64,000 nt of DNA, taken from Episyrphus balteatus. Its lineage: Eukaryota > Arthropoda > Insecta > Diptera > Syrphidae. Below the pieces are notes generated by a model, which was not told the DNA's origin, ran no database searches, and saw only the letters and a program-made list of their open reading frames with translations. The stretch's first letter is position 1; each line of letters starts with the position of its first letter. Location of the stretch: positions 152,803,718 to 152,867,717 of the forward strand of contig NC_079134.1 of the NCBI RefSeq assembly GCF_945859705.1, written 5' to 3'. The translations under genes were made by a program, and so were the position numbers. This document shows positions 21,311 to 35,639 of the stretch, piece by piece.

Positions 21311-23933
21311 CTCTGAAAAGATTTCATTTTGTGTATTACTCTTTTTGTAATAAATATACCTACTCGTATAGCAAACTATTGACATTTTGAACTTAAACTG
21401 AGATTAATTCTCAACAAAATAATATTAAGACCTTGCTTCGGCTTCCTTTGAACTGATAGTTGATATAAAAACTTAAAACAAAAATCAAACTAAAAATATA
21501 TTTCCAGCTACAATCTCAATGATAACGTTCTAAAGAATCACTATAAAATCTAAAAAACATAGTCACAACAAAATAAATACAAATTTAAATGTTATTTCCT
21601 GCAAAAACGTCACTATACGCAGTGTTTAAAGTGACAAATAGTCACTAATTCAGCAATAATAAAACAGAAAACACTCTTAATGTTTTACATAAACGTTAAC
21701 TTATAAACTCGTATAATCGCTTACATACGTTTATTTTTTTTTTTTATTAGGAAAAAAAATAGAACTGAAAACCCCAACCAGAGACGGAGACAGTGAGAGC
21801 TAAGTCACCACAAATAGACTTGACCTCTTAATATTCTAATCAGCCAGCCTTATGAGCTCAATTCTATTGAAAACACACAAATGCATTTACCATTAATTCG
21901 TTAGGTTTTTTTTTTTTGCTTTTTTCTGGTTGCATTTATATTTGCATTTTATCGCGTTGAATTTTTTGTTCTTTTTTTTATTTTGGTTGGATTTTCTTTT
22001 TTTTTTTGTTATATATTTCAATGAACTATGAGTTCATTTGATATATTTGAATGTTTTATTCAGCACAAATCTTCTAGAGAAATTTGTTTGCACTTTCTAA
22101 GATCTAGTTGATGAAGCTTTTATATGACAAAGAGAACCTTAGAGAACACTTACTGATTGTTTAAAAAGAACTCATTCAGAAAATACTAAAATGACCTTTA
22201 AATAAGCACACAATTTGATTTTTTTTGAAGAACAACACTTTCGACATCCGTCATATTAAGCTTACAAAGTTGAAACTGCTACAATTTCACTAAAATATGA
22301 ATGAAACATTTGTATTTTTTTTTTTTGTCGCCGCTAAAAAGTATTTGAATTACAATTATAATCAAAATCCCCTTGAGTGCCAATCTTTGCCCGACTGAAC
22401 TTCAAGTTCAACACATCCGATATCTTTAGCATTGAAATTATGTGTTTATATCAGGAGCTTTTTTTTGTCAGCAACAAAAAAAAATTACTTGCTAATCAAA
22501 ATCTTTTGTAAACTAAGCCGACCAAGCAAAAACGATTAAAACAATTTTATTTCATTTTATTTATTGCTGGGTCCGGTCATGGTCACCCATTATGATGACA
22601 CTGTCATTAGAAAAATGATTCTCGGGACAACAGCAAAAAAAAAATTTTTAATAAGGTTTTTGAAAAAAAAAAAAACTAAAAAAAAGGAAAAAAAATAAAA
22701 CAAATTAAATTTTGATTAAACAAAAGATTAAAAGTTGTAAAATAATGTGTCCCAGGTATATTTATTAAGTTTCACGTGTCTTGACTTAAATGACATGTTG
22801 ATGTTAGTTTTTAGACTTGAGACGTTTCCTTGAAACAAGAAACTCAGACAATGTTAAAATTATCAGGTCGAAGAATAAAAAAAAAACTCAAACTCGAAAA
22901 AAATTGCTAAAATTCGTACAAGAAGTGTGACTCGTGGGGATTTTTTTTTTTTCAAATTTTACCTGAGACGAGAAGACAACTAATTCTGTCATTCATTCAT
23001 ATCCGGATAGTAGGTATTTGCCAAATTTTTTTTTCTTCATTTGTTTTTTTTTAATTTTTTAATTTTTTTTTTTTTATTTGAGTGGTTTATTTTTGGATAT
23101 CCATATCCAATTGATGTTTATTCAACAACACAAATTTTTTTAGTTGGCAGCAAAGATACGTGGGAGAATTAACATAAGTTTATGTTAATAATTAACTTTG
23201 GAAGGTAGAAGATAGATAAAAAAAAAAAAAAAACAAAAACAATTCATGATGAAGTCAAAGTTTGCACAGTAATTTGTCGGCTGTTTATTTAGAAGTTCTG
23301 TGATGAAAACTTTAAATTATTGCTAGTATTATATATTCAAAATGTGTTTATATACAAATAAGACAGGCATTAGACAATCTATGTTAGGTATTGTTTGCTG
23401 ATGGATTAAACCAAATTGAGTCTTAAATTTAGTCATCATTTGTTTTTTTTTTTTTTTTAAGATGGCAACACATATTTTTTGATATTAAGATGTGCTTCGG
23501 AATAAGTTAGAATTTTTTTTAAGCCGATTTACAAAAAAAAATCTATTCTAATGTTTAAAAACGCATAGACAAATCACATGAAATAAATTTAAAACAACCA
23601 TTTAACCATTTAAGTTCATATATTTAATTTCTATATTTTGTTTCACCATGACTAAACTAAAATAAAAATTTATTAGTCTAATCTCCAAAAAAATCTGAGT
23701 AAATGTGTTAATCAAGTGCCTTTGAATAAATAAATAAATAAATAAATATACTACTTTTACAGGCTACTGGTTAAATACTATACTATCCTTTACTGTACTT
23801 TCGATATTGATACTTAAAGGTTCCGAGATTTTACAGACCTAAACCTACATGTTAGATGAAAAGGTACTGGCTATGAATATAATTTTGACAATAATTATAG
23901 AATGGTCAGCAAAAAAATGGGAAATTATTGGGT
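21311..23933. other. No feature seen
   Basis: AT-rich, with homopolymers and an (AAAT)n run at 23727-23748. No inverted-repeat element or coding pattern that I could support. Confidence 0.35.
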
Positions 23934-23962
23934 CACTGTGGTGTATGCGTAACTTTTTATTT
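23934..23962 (+). repeat. Dispersed end motif GTCACTGTGGTGTATGCGTA
   Basis: The motif GTCACTGTGGYGTATGYGTA followed by ACWTTTT also occurs at about 47545 (+) and 53735 (minus). It is probably a terminus of an otherwise unrecognised family; no matching opposite end nearby. Confidence 0.5.
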
Positions 23963-24245
23963 CAAATAAATAAAATCAATGCACGTCGTTCTATTCTTGA
24001 GTAATTTGATTTTTCAAATGATTTGATAACTCATGAGCGAAGATTTTCAATCAGAATACAAAGCCAGCTAAGAAAAAGCGATTCTACTGCAGATGTAGAA
24101 TTTTATGATTCGGTTTTCTTGGTTATGGTTTAAAAGATTTTTCTTTTGTTTGCTTACCTAAACCAACTCTTATCGATAAATCTAGAGAAAACGACACGGT
24201 GATTTAGGTAATACGGCGCCCCCTATCCAAATGTTTCTTATATCT

Positions 24246-24955
24246 AAGCAGTGGCGTAGCGTGCATGGGTGGCACACGGGGCGGCAATTATGGTGTCACG
24301 CCCAGAATGAAAAACAGTAAAATAAATGAAATTTCACTTTTCTATAATATTAAGATTTTTTACTTGCTTTTCACTATAAGCAAATTTTGGGATATCAAAA
24401 ATCGAATATAACCAATTTTTTTTTTTTTTTAGGAAGCTAAGTTAAATTTTCAAAAACAAACAATTTTTTTTTGAAAATTCAACAATAAAGGATAAAGAAC
24501 CAATGAAATTTTGTTTTATATATCGGTTAATATTTATTTTTAAATGACATAAAATTTTTTTTAATTTTTAAAATTTGTATAGATACATAAAAAACTTTAA
24601 AAAACCTTGCCAATAATTTTGAAAATTTTTTGTCACTAAATTGCATGCTTGGTTTTAGTTTAAAACCATTCTAAGAATTGTTTTTCTACTTTCAACAAGA
24701 AAATTTTACGTTTTTTTTATATTTTTTACTGAAACTTATAAAATTAAATAAAAATATAACATAAAGTTTAGCTTAATTTAAGTTGACATTTTATATCTCT
24801 TTTTTTCTACACTTTTTAAATTTTTAAATCTAAGGGGTCTTGGGGTATGTATCTATATTCTAAGAAAAAAATTGTTCTATAGCAACGCTCTGATATTACT
24901 CTTTTTCAATGCACTGCGATCTCCATGGTCGCTTTCGGGTGTCACCCCCAAGTGA
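24246..24955. mobile_element. Possible hAT-like fragment starting CAGTGGCGTAGC
   Basis: It starts CAGTGGCGTAGCGTGCATGG with GGGGCGGCAATTATGGTGTC after it, and ends near CACTGCGATCTCCATGGTCG and GTGTCACCCCCAAGTGAC, loosely inverse. CAGTGGCGTA starts are common on insect hAT-like and related repeats. No transposase frame; the boundaries are approximate. Confidence 0.4.
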
Positions 24956-27900
24956 CAAAATTCAAAATCCTGATCCGAATACACTTTTTTTCAAATATAT
25001 GACTGTGTTATAAAAAAGGTAACAATAAAAATATTGACTTGAAATTTGTATAGGAAAATGTTTCATGGAAATAGTCGTCTGTTAGCCCATAATTTTTAAT
25101 TTTTTTTTTTATTGCTATTAAGTTCGATAGTAAGTTAAAATTTTTAAATTGTTAACGACTCTGAAAACCGGTGAAAAATGAAAATCGTTTGAAAATCATA
25201 ATTTTATTTTTAGTTTTTCGATTTTCTGAGAATTGACAAAAATTGTCATTATTTTATTATCCATAAAAAAAAAAACAATGTACCTACAAATATGTATTTA
25301 ATTTATTTCTATTTTGCCTTTTATTTGATTTTTTTTGGAGAAATGCATTTTTTTGATAACTTTTTATATTAATTGAGTATATTTTAAGAGCACATACATA
25401 ATTGTGTATTGTTTATTAATTAAATTTTTTTTTTGTATGTGACTTCTTCAAAGTTCTCAAATGATTGTATGTCAAAAATTAACAACACATTGAAATGTAT
25501 AAGTACTAAATTTAATTATTTCCATAAAAACTTTTTGAGCTGTTTTATGGTTATCCTAATCTCTAATCTCTTTTATAAAAAGGTTATAAGTTTTAAGTGT
25601 TTTCTCGTAACAAAAAAAAAAAAACGCAAAAATCTTTCTTTAACCACCTCTTTTTTAAAAAGTCGCTGTCAAAATTCAAACAATTTTAAGACAAATGAGT
25701 TCCCCGTCTACATAAAATTTGGAAATATGCAAAACTTTTTAGTTCCAAGAAATGATCTAGTTTGTCTTTTACTACTCCTATCTTCTTACATAAGTTTCAC
25801 CTATAACAAAAATGACTAATCAACTATCTGTTCTCTTGAAAATTACCTCATAAAGGTGTTAATTTATTTTTTTTTTTTTCTATGAGACTCGACAGAGACC
25901 ACAAAAAATAATAATTCATCACGTTTTCATTTGAATAATAATACAACGCGAACTGCTCGTTCTCTCTTACCTCTAATTTAATTAATGAAATTCGCATAAA
26001 CTATGTTAATTAACTTAAAGATATTGCAAATGCGATCGTATAGAAGAGAGAAATCCCAGACAGAGTCTTGAAATAAAAAGAAGAAGTAAAAGAAAAAAAA
26101 AACAAAAGGGTAAAAATGTTGTAGGTATTCCATTTTTTGCACAACACCACAAAAGTCATTCATTACAACGAAAAAATCGAAACCGATAACACTTCGATTT
26201 TTTGTTCATTTTTTTGTTTGCTTAAAGTACAATGTACAAGTACATCAGTACACACAGCTTGTCATTGTTAAGTCAAAGTTAATATTGAATCATTTTGACT
26301 CACTCAATACTGCCTTTCAACTTTTTTAAAACAACAAAACTCACCTTTTGTTATCGATGTCACACCTCATATGATAGTTTATTTTTCTCAAATGAAATGG
26401 GTTATTTTCTGTTTACAAGTTATCCTTGTTTTCTTGGTATCTCAAAACCTTTTGAAGACACAAGACCCCGATTTACTACCGCACACTTAACTCTCTTGTA
26501 AAATGTAATCGTTTTAACACTTTTTTTTCTTGTTATCGATTAAGTTATACAATTTTTTTTAAACCGATTTTTTTGTTGTTGTTTTCGTTAATTATGATTA
26601 ATGTTTTAACAATAAAAATCAAATCACTCCTTCCAGCATTCAATCAAAACACGAATCACTTTTTCTTTCTTTATAATTTTTTTTTTATTGCCGGTTTTTT
26701 TGTGTTTTTTTTTTTTCTTTAACACTTTTTTTTCGATTGCTATCGATTAAATAACAATAAAAAATAATATCGAAGTGCAACCCAAGAAGTACTCAACTCT
26801 TTCTTTTTAATTTAACACTTTCTACACATACAAGTGAAGTGAATCAATCAAAATGGCATCAGATAATGGTCATTAGTCATCAATGGACATTAATTATTTA
26901 TAAAAAAAAGGCTAAAGGGAAAAATAGAAAAATTATACAAAAAATTAATTTCATTAAATAAAACCACAATAATTGATTTCGATAAATAAAAAAATTAAAT
27001 TTTCTGCGCGCGCAGTTTGAAACACAAAAATCAAATTCAAAATAAAAATAAAACAAAATTAAATAAAATTATAATTTTAATTAAAATAAAAAAAATCGCG
27101 CACCCTTTTAAATTAATTAACAAAAAAAAATTAGGAAGAAAAAATCGATTTTTTCCACTTTTAAATTAAATTACAAAAATTAATAAAATTAATTTTTTTG
27201 GCAATTTTTTTAAGTGTGCCGCGATGGTTGATTTATGTATAATGAAGCACAGAAGAGAAGAAAAAGGTTCCAAGTAGAAGCAGTAGAGTGTAGCAGCAGC
27301 AACAGCACCAGACCGCTCAAACCGAAAGCTTTTCGACAAATAACCCACTCGATGGTTGGGCCGTGTTAAGGCCTCTCAAAAAATAAATACAAAAATTACG
27401 AATCGAAGCAAAAAAAAACTTATCCAAGTATCTGTGGGAATGAAAAATAAAGTGAGAAAAAAAAAGTCTCCACTTTTGAGTGAGTTAGTTTCTCTCTGAG
27501 TGACTTTGTCGACTTGTTAGAAGAAAAGCAAATAAAAGTTGAAGTCTCCCTCATGGCCAAATGAGAACGACAACGTTTTGTTTCGAAGCCAACAAACATA
27601 CAATCAAGCGAATCCCATATGATTGTGTTTTGTGAATCGTATCTAATTCGTTTTGCCGCTTTTGCTTTTTTTTGTATAGTCTTTTATTTGAGTGCGTTTT
27701 ATAAGTTAAGATACACACATAAATAGATAGATAGATACTTTAGCAAGTAGATCGACGCTTATAAGCTTATTTGTTGTTGTTGGAAAAGTAGTTGTATCTG
27801 TTTGGTGCGAATCAGCCGGTTTAGCCGGCGCACAATTGATGTAGGTGGTGAGGTGAACTGATATGAAAGAGAGATGGTGAATGGAGGAGGTATATTTCTA

Positions 27901-28140
27901 TTCAATGAACTTGAAGTGGAAAGTAAAAATGAGTAAGCCGGTGTTTTTTTTTTTTGAAAAACAACAACAACAAATATTTAACTGCCATCGTGAATTGGAT
28001 GTTGATGTTTAAAGATATATACTTCATTGGGAAAATTTTTGCAAACAGATATGGTCAGAGAAAGGTGAGCTCTATACGTATACGTATGATGGCGTGTTAT
28101 GACTTAGTTTCTATAAAAAGTCAATGGAAATGGGCTTATG
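24956..28140. other. No gene; AT-rich with a GC-richer island at 27.17-27.91 kb
   Basis: Mostly AT-rich with no repeats recognised. The island has AGCAGCAGCAACAGCACCAG (27293-27312), GCCGCGATGG, AGCCGGTTTAGCCGGCGCAC (about 27813) and the palindrome CTGCGCGCGCAG (27004-27015). The lack of transposons over about 3 kb plus the composition hints at constrained noncoding or promoter sequence; inference only. Confidence 0.25.
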
Positions 28141-28409
28141 TGTAATGTTGGTTAATTGATTGAAATAAAAAAAGTGAAGAGATTTTGATATGTGTAAACA
28201 AAACTGATTTTAGTAGATCAATTTAGTATTCAAATACAGTATTCAAAAATTTTTAGAATGTCGCTGGAAGTCTTTATTTTTTTTTCATAAGTTTTGAAGT
28301 TTTTTTTGGACAATTCTGTTGTTACGGGTGTGACAAAGTTACTTCATTTTTGTGTGTACTATATTCACTAAATAAGGCACTCAACACCTAAAATATTTTA
28401 AGTTGTTAA

Positions 28410-28950
28410 CCCTTTCGAACCCAGCGTTACTCTCATGTAACATATTTTTAAAAATTCGTAAAAAATATTCCATTAAATATTTTTTTAGGTTTCGATGGCT
28501 CAAATGAAAGATAACGATGTCTAGTTACTGGATTATTACAAAAATTTAGTCAAATATCATACCTTTATTTTTTTTTATCGAAAAAGGAACTGAATTTCAC
28601 ATTTTTTCTTTTTTTTTTGCAAAAAAAAAGTTTTTTTATATATGGTCATAATTTTGAAAAAAGAGATAAAAAAAGTTAATCCAGAAAGTGTTTTGCTTTT
28701 TGGCTTAGAAAAAGGAGCATATATAATTGTTCTATAAAAAGTTGTTTTCTCAGTTGTCCGACTTTTTTTGGTGGTCATAGGCAGTGTATTTTAAATACAT
28801 GTAGCATGAGAGTAACACATTAGTTTTGCTATTTATTATTTTGGAAAATAACTTTTTACTATTCATATTTCTTAGTTGTGATGTTTTTGATACGATAATA
28901 CTGAAAAAACATTTTTTAATATTGATTTTCATAGCTTGGGTTCGAAAGGG
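28410..28950. mobile_element. 541-bp piggyBac-like MITE (TTAA)
   Basis: The element starts CCCTTTCGAACCC and ends GGGTTCGAAAGGG, exact inverses, flanked by TTAA at 28406-28409 and 28951-28954. TTAA duplication with CCC-starting termini is diagnostic of the piggyBac group. A second inner inverted pair, GTTACTCTCATG-like, lies at 28426-28442 and 28797-28818. Too short for a transposase; non-autonomous. Confidence 0.85.
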
Positions 28951-29204
28951 TTAATATTTGTTTAAAATAAAATTTGGCTAATCTGTATTTCAACGTCACA
29001 AACTCTTAAGGCTAGATGTAATGAGTTGTTACATGACGTTAGAAATTCGATTCATTCGGTTTTGACGACTTTTAGAAGCCATATTGTAGATTTTTGGATG
29101 AAAACGTTGCACAGTTAGCATATATTTCGATGAAATAAATAAAAAAAATGTGGTCTTATAACAATTCAAAAATGTAACTAGTGTGACATATTTTTGTTAC
29201 GAGC

Positions 29205-29448
29205 GTGCCCATGATTATGAAAGTGGACTAAGTCACTTTTTGCATTGTTTAAAGAAAAACTTACATAATAATTTTCTTATAATGATTTAATTATATTTCT
29301 TTTATGAAATCACTAGAGGAACAATAAAGAAGTTTATTTACTGCAATTTCACTTTCAAATAAACTTTATTCTTTAAATAATAATAATTTTTAGGCTAGAT
29401 TTGATGACATTTTAGGAGTGACTTAGTCCACTTTCATAATTAAGGGCA
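29205..29448. mobile_element. 244-bp MITE
   Basis: Inverted termini share ATTATGAAAGTGGACTAAGT plus CACT (29214-29237 and 29414-29438) and extend with TGCCC. The interior is AT-rich and noncoding. Target duplication not resolved. Confidence 0.75.
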
Positions 29449-31369
29449 CATGTGTATTTTTAAAATATTTAAATATTACAGAAAAATTAAAAAATTTAAA
29501 TTTCAAATATTTAAGCACTATTTATACAATAAATAATTTTTAAGGGCAGAATCTCACTATGCTCGTAGATCAGAATAATTGACTCGAGATTTTTTGAGCA
29601 AGTTATTTCAATTTTGGTTAAAAATTCGCGGGTTTTAAAAATAATGTTTGATTTTAAAAATGTCAACTGTTTCCATATTTTATTAAAAAAAATCCTTAGG
29701 TATTTTTTTAATGTTAAGATGGATTTTTATAAAAAAAAATTAAATTAATAAAATAAAATTAAGTATGAAATTTATTATTAAAGTAAAAAGTATAAGTATT
29801 TAAACATTAACAGTCGTATTTATTAGATTTTTGTCTACTTATACACTACATAACTTTTTTTCAAAATGTTGGAAATATGCTTTATTTAATAAAAATAATA
29901 ATCACATTATTCGCGGTTAAGACAATCTACTCTTTTGTACAAGTTTGACAGCTATTAGACAACAATAAACAAGGGATTTGATCACATTTTATAAATTTAA
30001 ACAGTTGTATAAAGTTATACAAAGTTTATAAATAAGGGGGTAAATTTCTTATATTTTCACTTTCATTTTTTGGCTATTCATCAGAATTACAGACTGATAT
30101 AAATTTCTATTCTGTAAGAAATAGAGAAAACATGAACAAGTTTATTTACAATATAATTTATTTTCCCAACAAGCAAAATTTGTAGATAACTTAAGCACTT
30201 TATTGAAATTTAAAGAGGTCAGCCGGCAGAAGTTTATTTAGCAATATCTCATACAAACAAAGTAGGTAACTCAAATTTTTAAATTCGTTAATGAAAAGGA
30301 CTTATTACTTTTCGTTTTCATCAATCGTCTAAATGGAAGCATTTAAATGTTTTATAATGTTGAAAATAATTCTTGTTTATCTCTTAATTCATTGATATTA
30401 TGATGTATCTCAAAATAATAATTGTGAAGATTGTTATGTCAGATTGAAGAATTGTTTCAGTGACAGCTTTTGTAAGATTTGAAAAGATTTTCAAGATATT
30501 TTGTGATAGGTAAGCAAAAAAAATAGTAAATGCTTTCATTTTTTTTTATCCACTTTGTACACATATCAAAACTAATTTATACTCATCAGCTCTCTTGTAC
30601 AATTATTTACTTTTTTTTTAAGCATACATTAAATTATTGTGAATTTAGTAATTTTTTTAAACAATTCTTCTTTTTATACAAAATGTAGTACAGTATGAAG
30701 TACTTTATTTTGAGCTTCACTAAGCTAGTTTAGCGTAATGAACCGCAATGAACTAAAAGTATATTGAAATTTCTTAGAGATTTTTTGTAGAGATTTAGTC
30801 AGTACTTGAAAAAATTTTAAACACGACTTTCTTTGCATCTTTTTGTTCCTTGAATTGCAGGGTATAATACAAAAAAAATGGTATATGCACTATGTGCTTC
30901 TCTATGATTACCCCTCTTCTAATTTTAAAAATCGATTTATTATATTGAAAACAATCATTTTTCATGAAAAAGGCAAAAAATCAAATATATTTTCTTCCGT
31001 CACCCTTAAACCCATTTGTTTCTACATGACAACCTTGAATACATATTAGGTATATCATATAAAAGCTTATTTTTTCAGCTCAACTCATGTTGTTACAATA
31101 ACTACAAAAACAGTTGCAATTTCTTAAATGCAATCACTTTTCATCAAAAAAACAGAAAAATCAAATTTTTTTTCAAATCTAATATGGATGTTGAATAAAA
31201 TCCATATTAGGTCCCAATTTTTTTTTTATTAACTTTCCATTTGTACCTACAACTCAAATTTCTGTAAAAAATTTCCCATACCCATAATAGCGAAGCTCTT
31301 ACTCAAGTTTACCTATTATTTTTTTAACCTTGCATAGCTGGATTTTTTTGATTTTTTTCAGTAATTTTG
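29449..31369. other. No feature seen
   Basis: AT-rich DNA without recognisable repeat or coding pattern; a few short open frames only. Confidence 0.35.
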
Positions 31370-31705
31370 TCAGCCTTAACCTAAATTTATCTAGAAATTA
31401 ATAAATTTAACTTTCTACGACGACGTCGCATTCAGAAAATGCCACTTTTTGCAATGTTGTCTTACCCCTATTTACCCTTTTAAGTGATTGAAATTTTAAA
31501 AATTCTTTATTAATATTCACCTTTTGTTTTATTATAACATTTGAAATAAGCTTTAGTAGATTTTTGTATCTTCAATATTTTATTTTCAAATTTTGAATTG
31601 CAATCTATTACCACCCTGGCTAAAAACCTCAGGAAAAAATTGTGCCACTTTTTCGTGGATGCAGCCATGGTTCATCGATTTATAAGACTTTATAACGTCT
31701 TATTA
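31370..31705 (-). repeat. RepB dispersed repeat, reverse copy
   Basis: On the minus strand it reads GACGTTATAAAGTCTTATAA, ATCGATGAACCATGGCTGC, then AAGTGGCACAATTT and later GGGTAAATAGGGGTAAGAC and GACGTCGTCGTAGAAAG. The same order occurs at 44283-44610 on the plus strand. Only one end of the family is present here. Confidence 0.75.
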
Positions 31706-34154
31706 TGTATGATTAATTTATTAAGATCTATTTTAATTTTATAATAAAAAAAGGTTACGTTAACGCCTTAGTGAACCAAACAAATGTTTTGTTCCTCATG
31801 TATTTATTGATATTATTGCAAAATCAAGGTAGTATTTTATATTCATGTTTATTTTTAATCAACTTCTCTCGGCAAAACACATGCCATTAAAGTCTAAAGC
31901 CTACAATTTTTCGAATTCAATTAGTTGTTTTGGCAATCCAGTTTATTTTTATATAGTCAGAGTAATTAGTCGGGTTGATTTATTCGAAATGCTCAATTTA
32001 ATCAAGAATTAATAAACATTCTAAGCTTTGGTTATGCTTTCGTGATTTTAAAAACATATTTTAATCATGTAAACTTCGCTCCCCTTTCAACTTGTTTTTA
32101 ATTTAACGTCATTCGGCAAAGTCTGAACGCACAAATGAGGGTTTTAGTAATAAAATCAGACACCCAAACGCAACAGGTGCCTTTCGTTTATATCTTTAAA
32201 GCTGTAATGATTTTATTAGACTCTATATACATTGTAGATATAAAAAGTCCACCATGTTAAACAAATTGTTTAAATTTCATGTTCTACAAAATATTTACTT
32301 TTATAAATTTAAAAAAAAAAATTTATTTTCATGAAAATACAAGTAGATAAGTAAATTCAAAAAATTCTAAAAACGATTTCGTGCAGTTTATTTTCTAATT
32401 TTTGTCATGTTTTTGTTAAATTTAATTTCTTTAACTCAGCACAATAATGCTATTCAAAAAACAAACCTATATTTCACTTAGATATCTAAAATGATATCAT
32501 CGCAAATGCTTCGTCTTATCTTCCAACACAAAGTACAGTCTATTAGTACTTACAACTTTTTTTATAATTCCAACAAAAAATTCTTGATGACATATACTCG
32601 TAGAGATATCTTATCGTTATCAGAGGTTTTGCCAACCTAGATACCTAACTACAAAATATTTCTTAAGCTTTATAGATCATACGTATGTAAATGTATGACA
32701 TACTTTTAGTTATGCAATCTAAAGAAAAATCTATTACCGAAAAATTTGAGAAATAAAATACTAAATTGCAAAAATTATAAAATAAAATCAACCAAATAAT
32801 GAAGCTTAATTATAAAAAAGCCGCATCATTATCAGCTTTCAATTTTCCTTCAAATTAGCCATTCACCTTGATAGGTTCAAATGTGAACTTTCTTATCAAT
32901 TTTGACTTTTTTTTCAAATAATTCTAGCCACGATTGCAGAGAATTTAAAAAAAAAAGCTTAGTCTCACGAAACGTGTGTTACACATTCACAGTCAGCAAT
33001 TTTTTTTTTTTGCATGCTATCTCTAAAAACACACATTTCCATATTAACAAACAAACAAAAAAACTCAATAAAAACGATAATTTAGTGGAGACTCACTCAC
33101 TTTAATCATCCACTCACACTCATATAACAAAATAAAAACACTTGAAAATTATTTCGAGTAATTTAGAAACTATCTAAATAAATTGAGTGCCTCGAGGAAG
33201 TAGCGGCCAGCGAGCGTAAGAGTATTTCAGATTCAGATTCACCCCATGTATCTGACGTGCGACCAGCTGATGTGGCTTGTTTTTATCTTATACGATCAAT
33301 AAAAGATAAATTATAATTTAGTATCTGTAACTATTGATCTCCTAGTTTTTTTTTTTCTATGCTCTAACTTTAGGTAAGTGTTTCACGTTCTTGGTGGATA
33401 TTTTTTTTCCAAAATTGATATGCAGCAACCAGATTAAGAGAGATTTCGGAATTTAAAAATTTTTTGCCGTAAGGCGAATTTAACGATTTAGATAGATTTA
33501 TGGATGTAGATAGAAAAAAAAAGAGATATATCAATCCAACAGGCGGCGGGAGTGCTTGATATATTCATCTAAATCGGTCTTTTAACTGCTTAATAAACTA
33601 TAACCTAATGTTTAGGCTTAATTTAGAGCTCAGAGGTAGGCTTGGTTTGTAATTAACGGTTTGTAGTAGATTTTGTTTTCTAGTAAAAGATTGAAATTTT
33701 TTGTGTTTTAAGATACTTATCATGACTTTCACGTATGGGAATGTTCATTGTTCTTTGTGAGTTGTGATGCGTTTGCGCTTACCCAAAAGAAACAAAACAA
33801 AAGCCACCAAACATTAAACCGTTGTTTTCTGTTTGTTTGTTTGTAAAATTACTGGTAAGCAATTAAAAAGATTTATTTAAAAAAAAAAAATGCATTTTTG
33901 ATTTATTATCAAAACAAAAATAAAATACACGTCTGTCTTGCACGTATACCTAATGATTTTCGTTGATGACATTCAAACTTAAAAAAAATATTCGTGGTCG
34001 TTTTCTTTGTCCTTTATTATTATAATGCATTTACTCACTTTTAAAATTTAAATAACAAAACATTAAATTTAAAATGAAATTTAATAAAGGATCAAAATAA
34101 AATTCAAGGACCAAAAAAATGCAAAATAAATTCTCTTAGAAATTTTTGTGATAT
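31706..34154. other. No gene; short GC-richer patch at 33.18-33.29 kb
   Basis: AT-rich. The patch contains GAGTGCCTCGAGGAAGTAGC, GGCCAGCGAGCGTAAGAG and CTGACGTGCGACCAGCTG. It is noncoding in all frames as far as I can read; possibly regulatory. Confidence 0.3.
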
Positions 34155-34200
34155 AGGTACGGTGACCATATTTCTAGAAGCAAAACCCGGGACAGATAAA
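34155..34200 (+). repeat. Possible solo end of an insect repeat (GGTGACCATATTTCTAGAAG)
   Basis: GGTGACCATATTTCTAGAAG followed by CAAAACCCGGGACAG resembles a start seen on many insect repeats, from memory. No inverse end was found nearby. Confidence 0.3.
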
Positions 34201-35635
34201 AAATTGCTTGGATCGATTTAAAAATATTGATTTTTCAAAAAAAAAAAATAAATAAAAAATTGAAATTTTATAAAAACGATATTTCAAATTTTTCCTATTT
34301 CTTTATTATTTTGATATCAAGATTTCTTAAACAATTTAATGGGAGCATTTTCGTTGAAATCATTTAATTGTTTTACGAAACCAAGAAAACGGTTTTATAA
34401 TAGGTAGGTACTGTTTATAAATTCTAAAAAAAATTTTTTCAATCAAAATCGGGAGAGCTGTTTTTTAACATTTAAATTTTATTTTAAAAGTTTTGAAATT
34501 TTGCTGGGTTCTTTACTCTTCCATACTTTGTTTATTGTTCGAAAAAAAAACTTTTTCAAGTATATCTTTTCAACCTGACAAAAATACAAACTGGAACTAA
34601 GGAATTGAAGAAAAATTTTAAAAAATTCCGAAAGAGTGTGAAAAAACAAATCATCTTATGTCCACTTAAGATGTTGGAAATTAATATAAAATACAATTTA
34701 TAAAAACGCCAAACTATCTTACTTAAGTCATATTTAACGTATTTAAGTCCTTTTAACGGGAAAAATATAAAAAATATCTTTTTGAAATAAATTTAATAAA
34801 GATCATAAAATTTGACATCTAAATGTTTTATACAATAGGTATGTTTAATGAAAAAAATCTAGAACAAAACAGATTAGAGTAGCACAAGTTTGTAAATACT
34901 GCCAGAACAAGAAAGAACAGACAAATTCAACTTCGTTTTTAACAAGATTGACAGTTGTCAATATCATTTGCAAAATTTTAAAATCAAAAATTATTTCTTG
35001 AAATGATATCTTAAATTATTTAATATTAACTTTTAATATTAACGTAATTGTTTTTATTTTTAAACAAAAACTCTTAAGAAATTCACTTTTTTATCTTATT
35101 TTCTCTTATTTTTATCACAATCAAACAAACAGCTGACAATTGACACTTTTCATTCACTTGCTCTACCCCAAAAGTAGGAGCCGAAAAACTTGAACTTTTG
35201 CTGAAAAACTTCATGGAACATAAAATGACAGATTGTAGAAAAAGTTGGGGCGAGTTTTTTTCTCTTGAAATACAAAAACTTGTACTTTTCGGATCTTTTC
35301 TGTGCGGATCAAATTCATTAAACAGACCTAATAAAATCTACACTTGAAAGAATCTTTGAAGTTTGTTTTTGCTCTCCTGAGAAATCATCAAAATTGACAT
35401 AAAATACTTTACCTTTTCAGTCGAGAATTATTTGTTTTTGTTAACAGCTTAATCGCAGTGGATTTTTTTTTTTTAGTTGCATGTCATTATTTTGGAGTTG
35501 AAATACCTACACTTAAAAAACGATAAATTTATTTTTTTAAGTTTTTCAATACAATTTTCAAAATAAACCTTACCAATTTGAATTCCAAGAGCAAGCTTTT
35601 GCGATTAAATCAGGTATTTTAATTTATTATTTGGG
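34201..35635. other. No feature seen
   Basis: AT-rich; no inverted repeats or coding pattern supported. Confidence 0.35.
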
Positions 35636-35639
35636 TTGG

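Noticed and set aside
25433..25819. 128-residue plus-strand frame
   Set aside because: Lysine/asparagine/phenylalanine-rich translation of AT-rich DNA with no motif, conserved context or codon signal.
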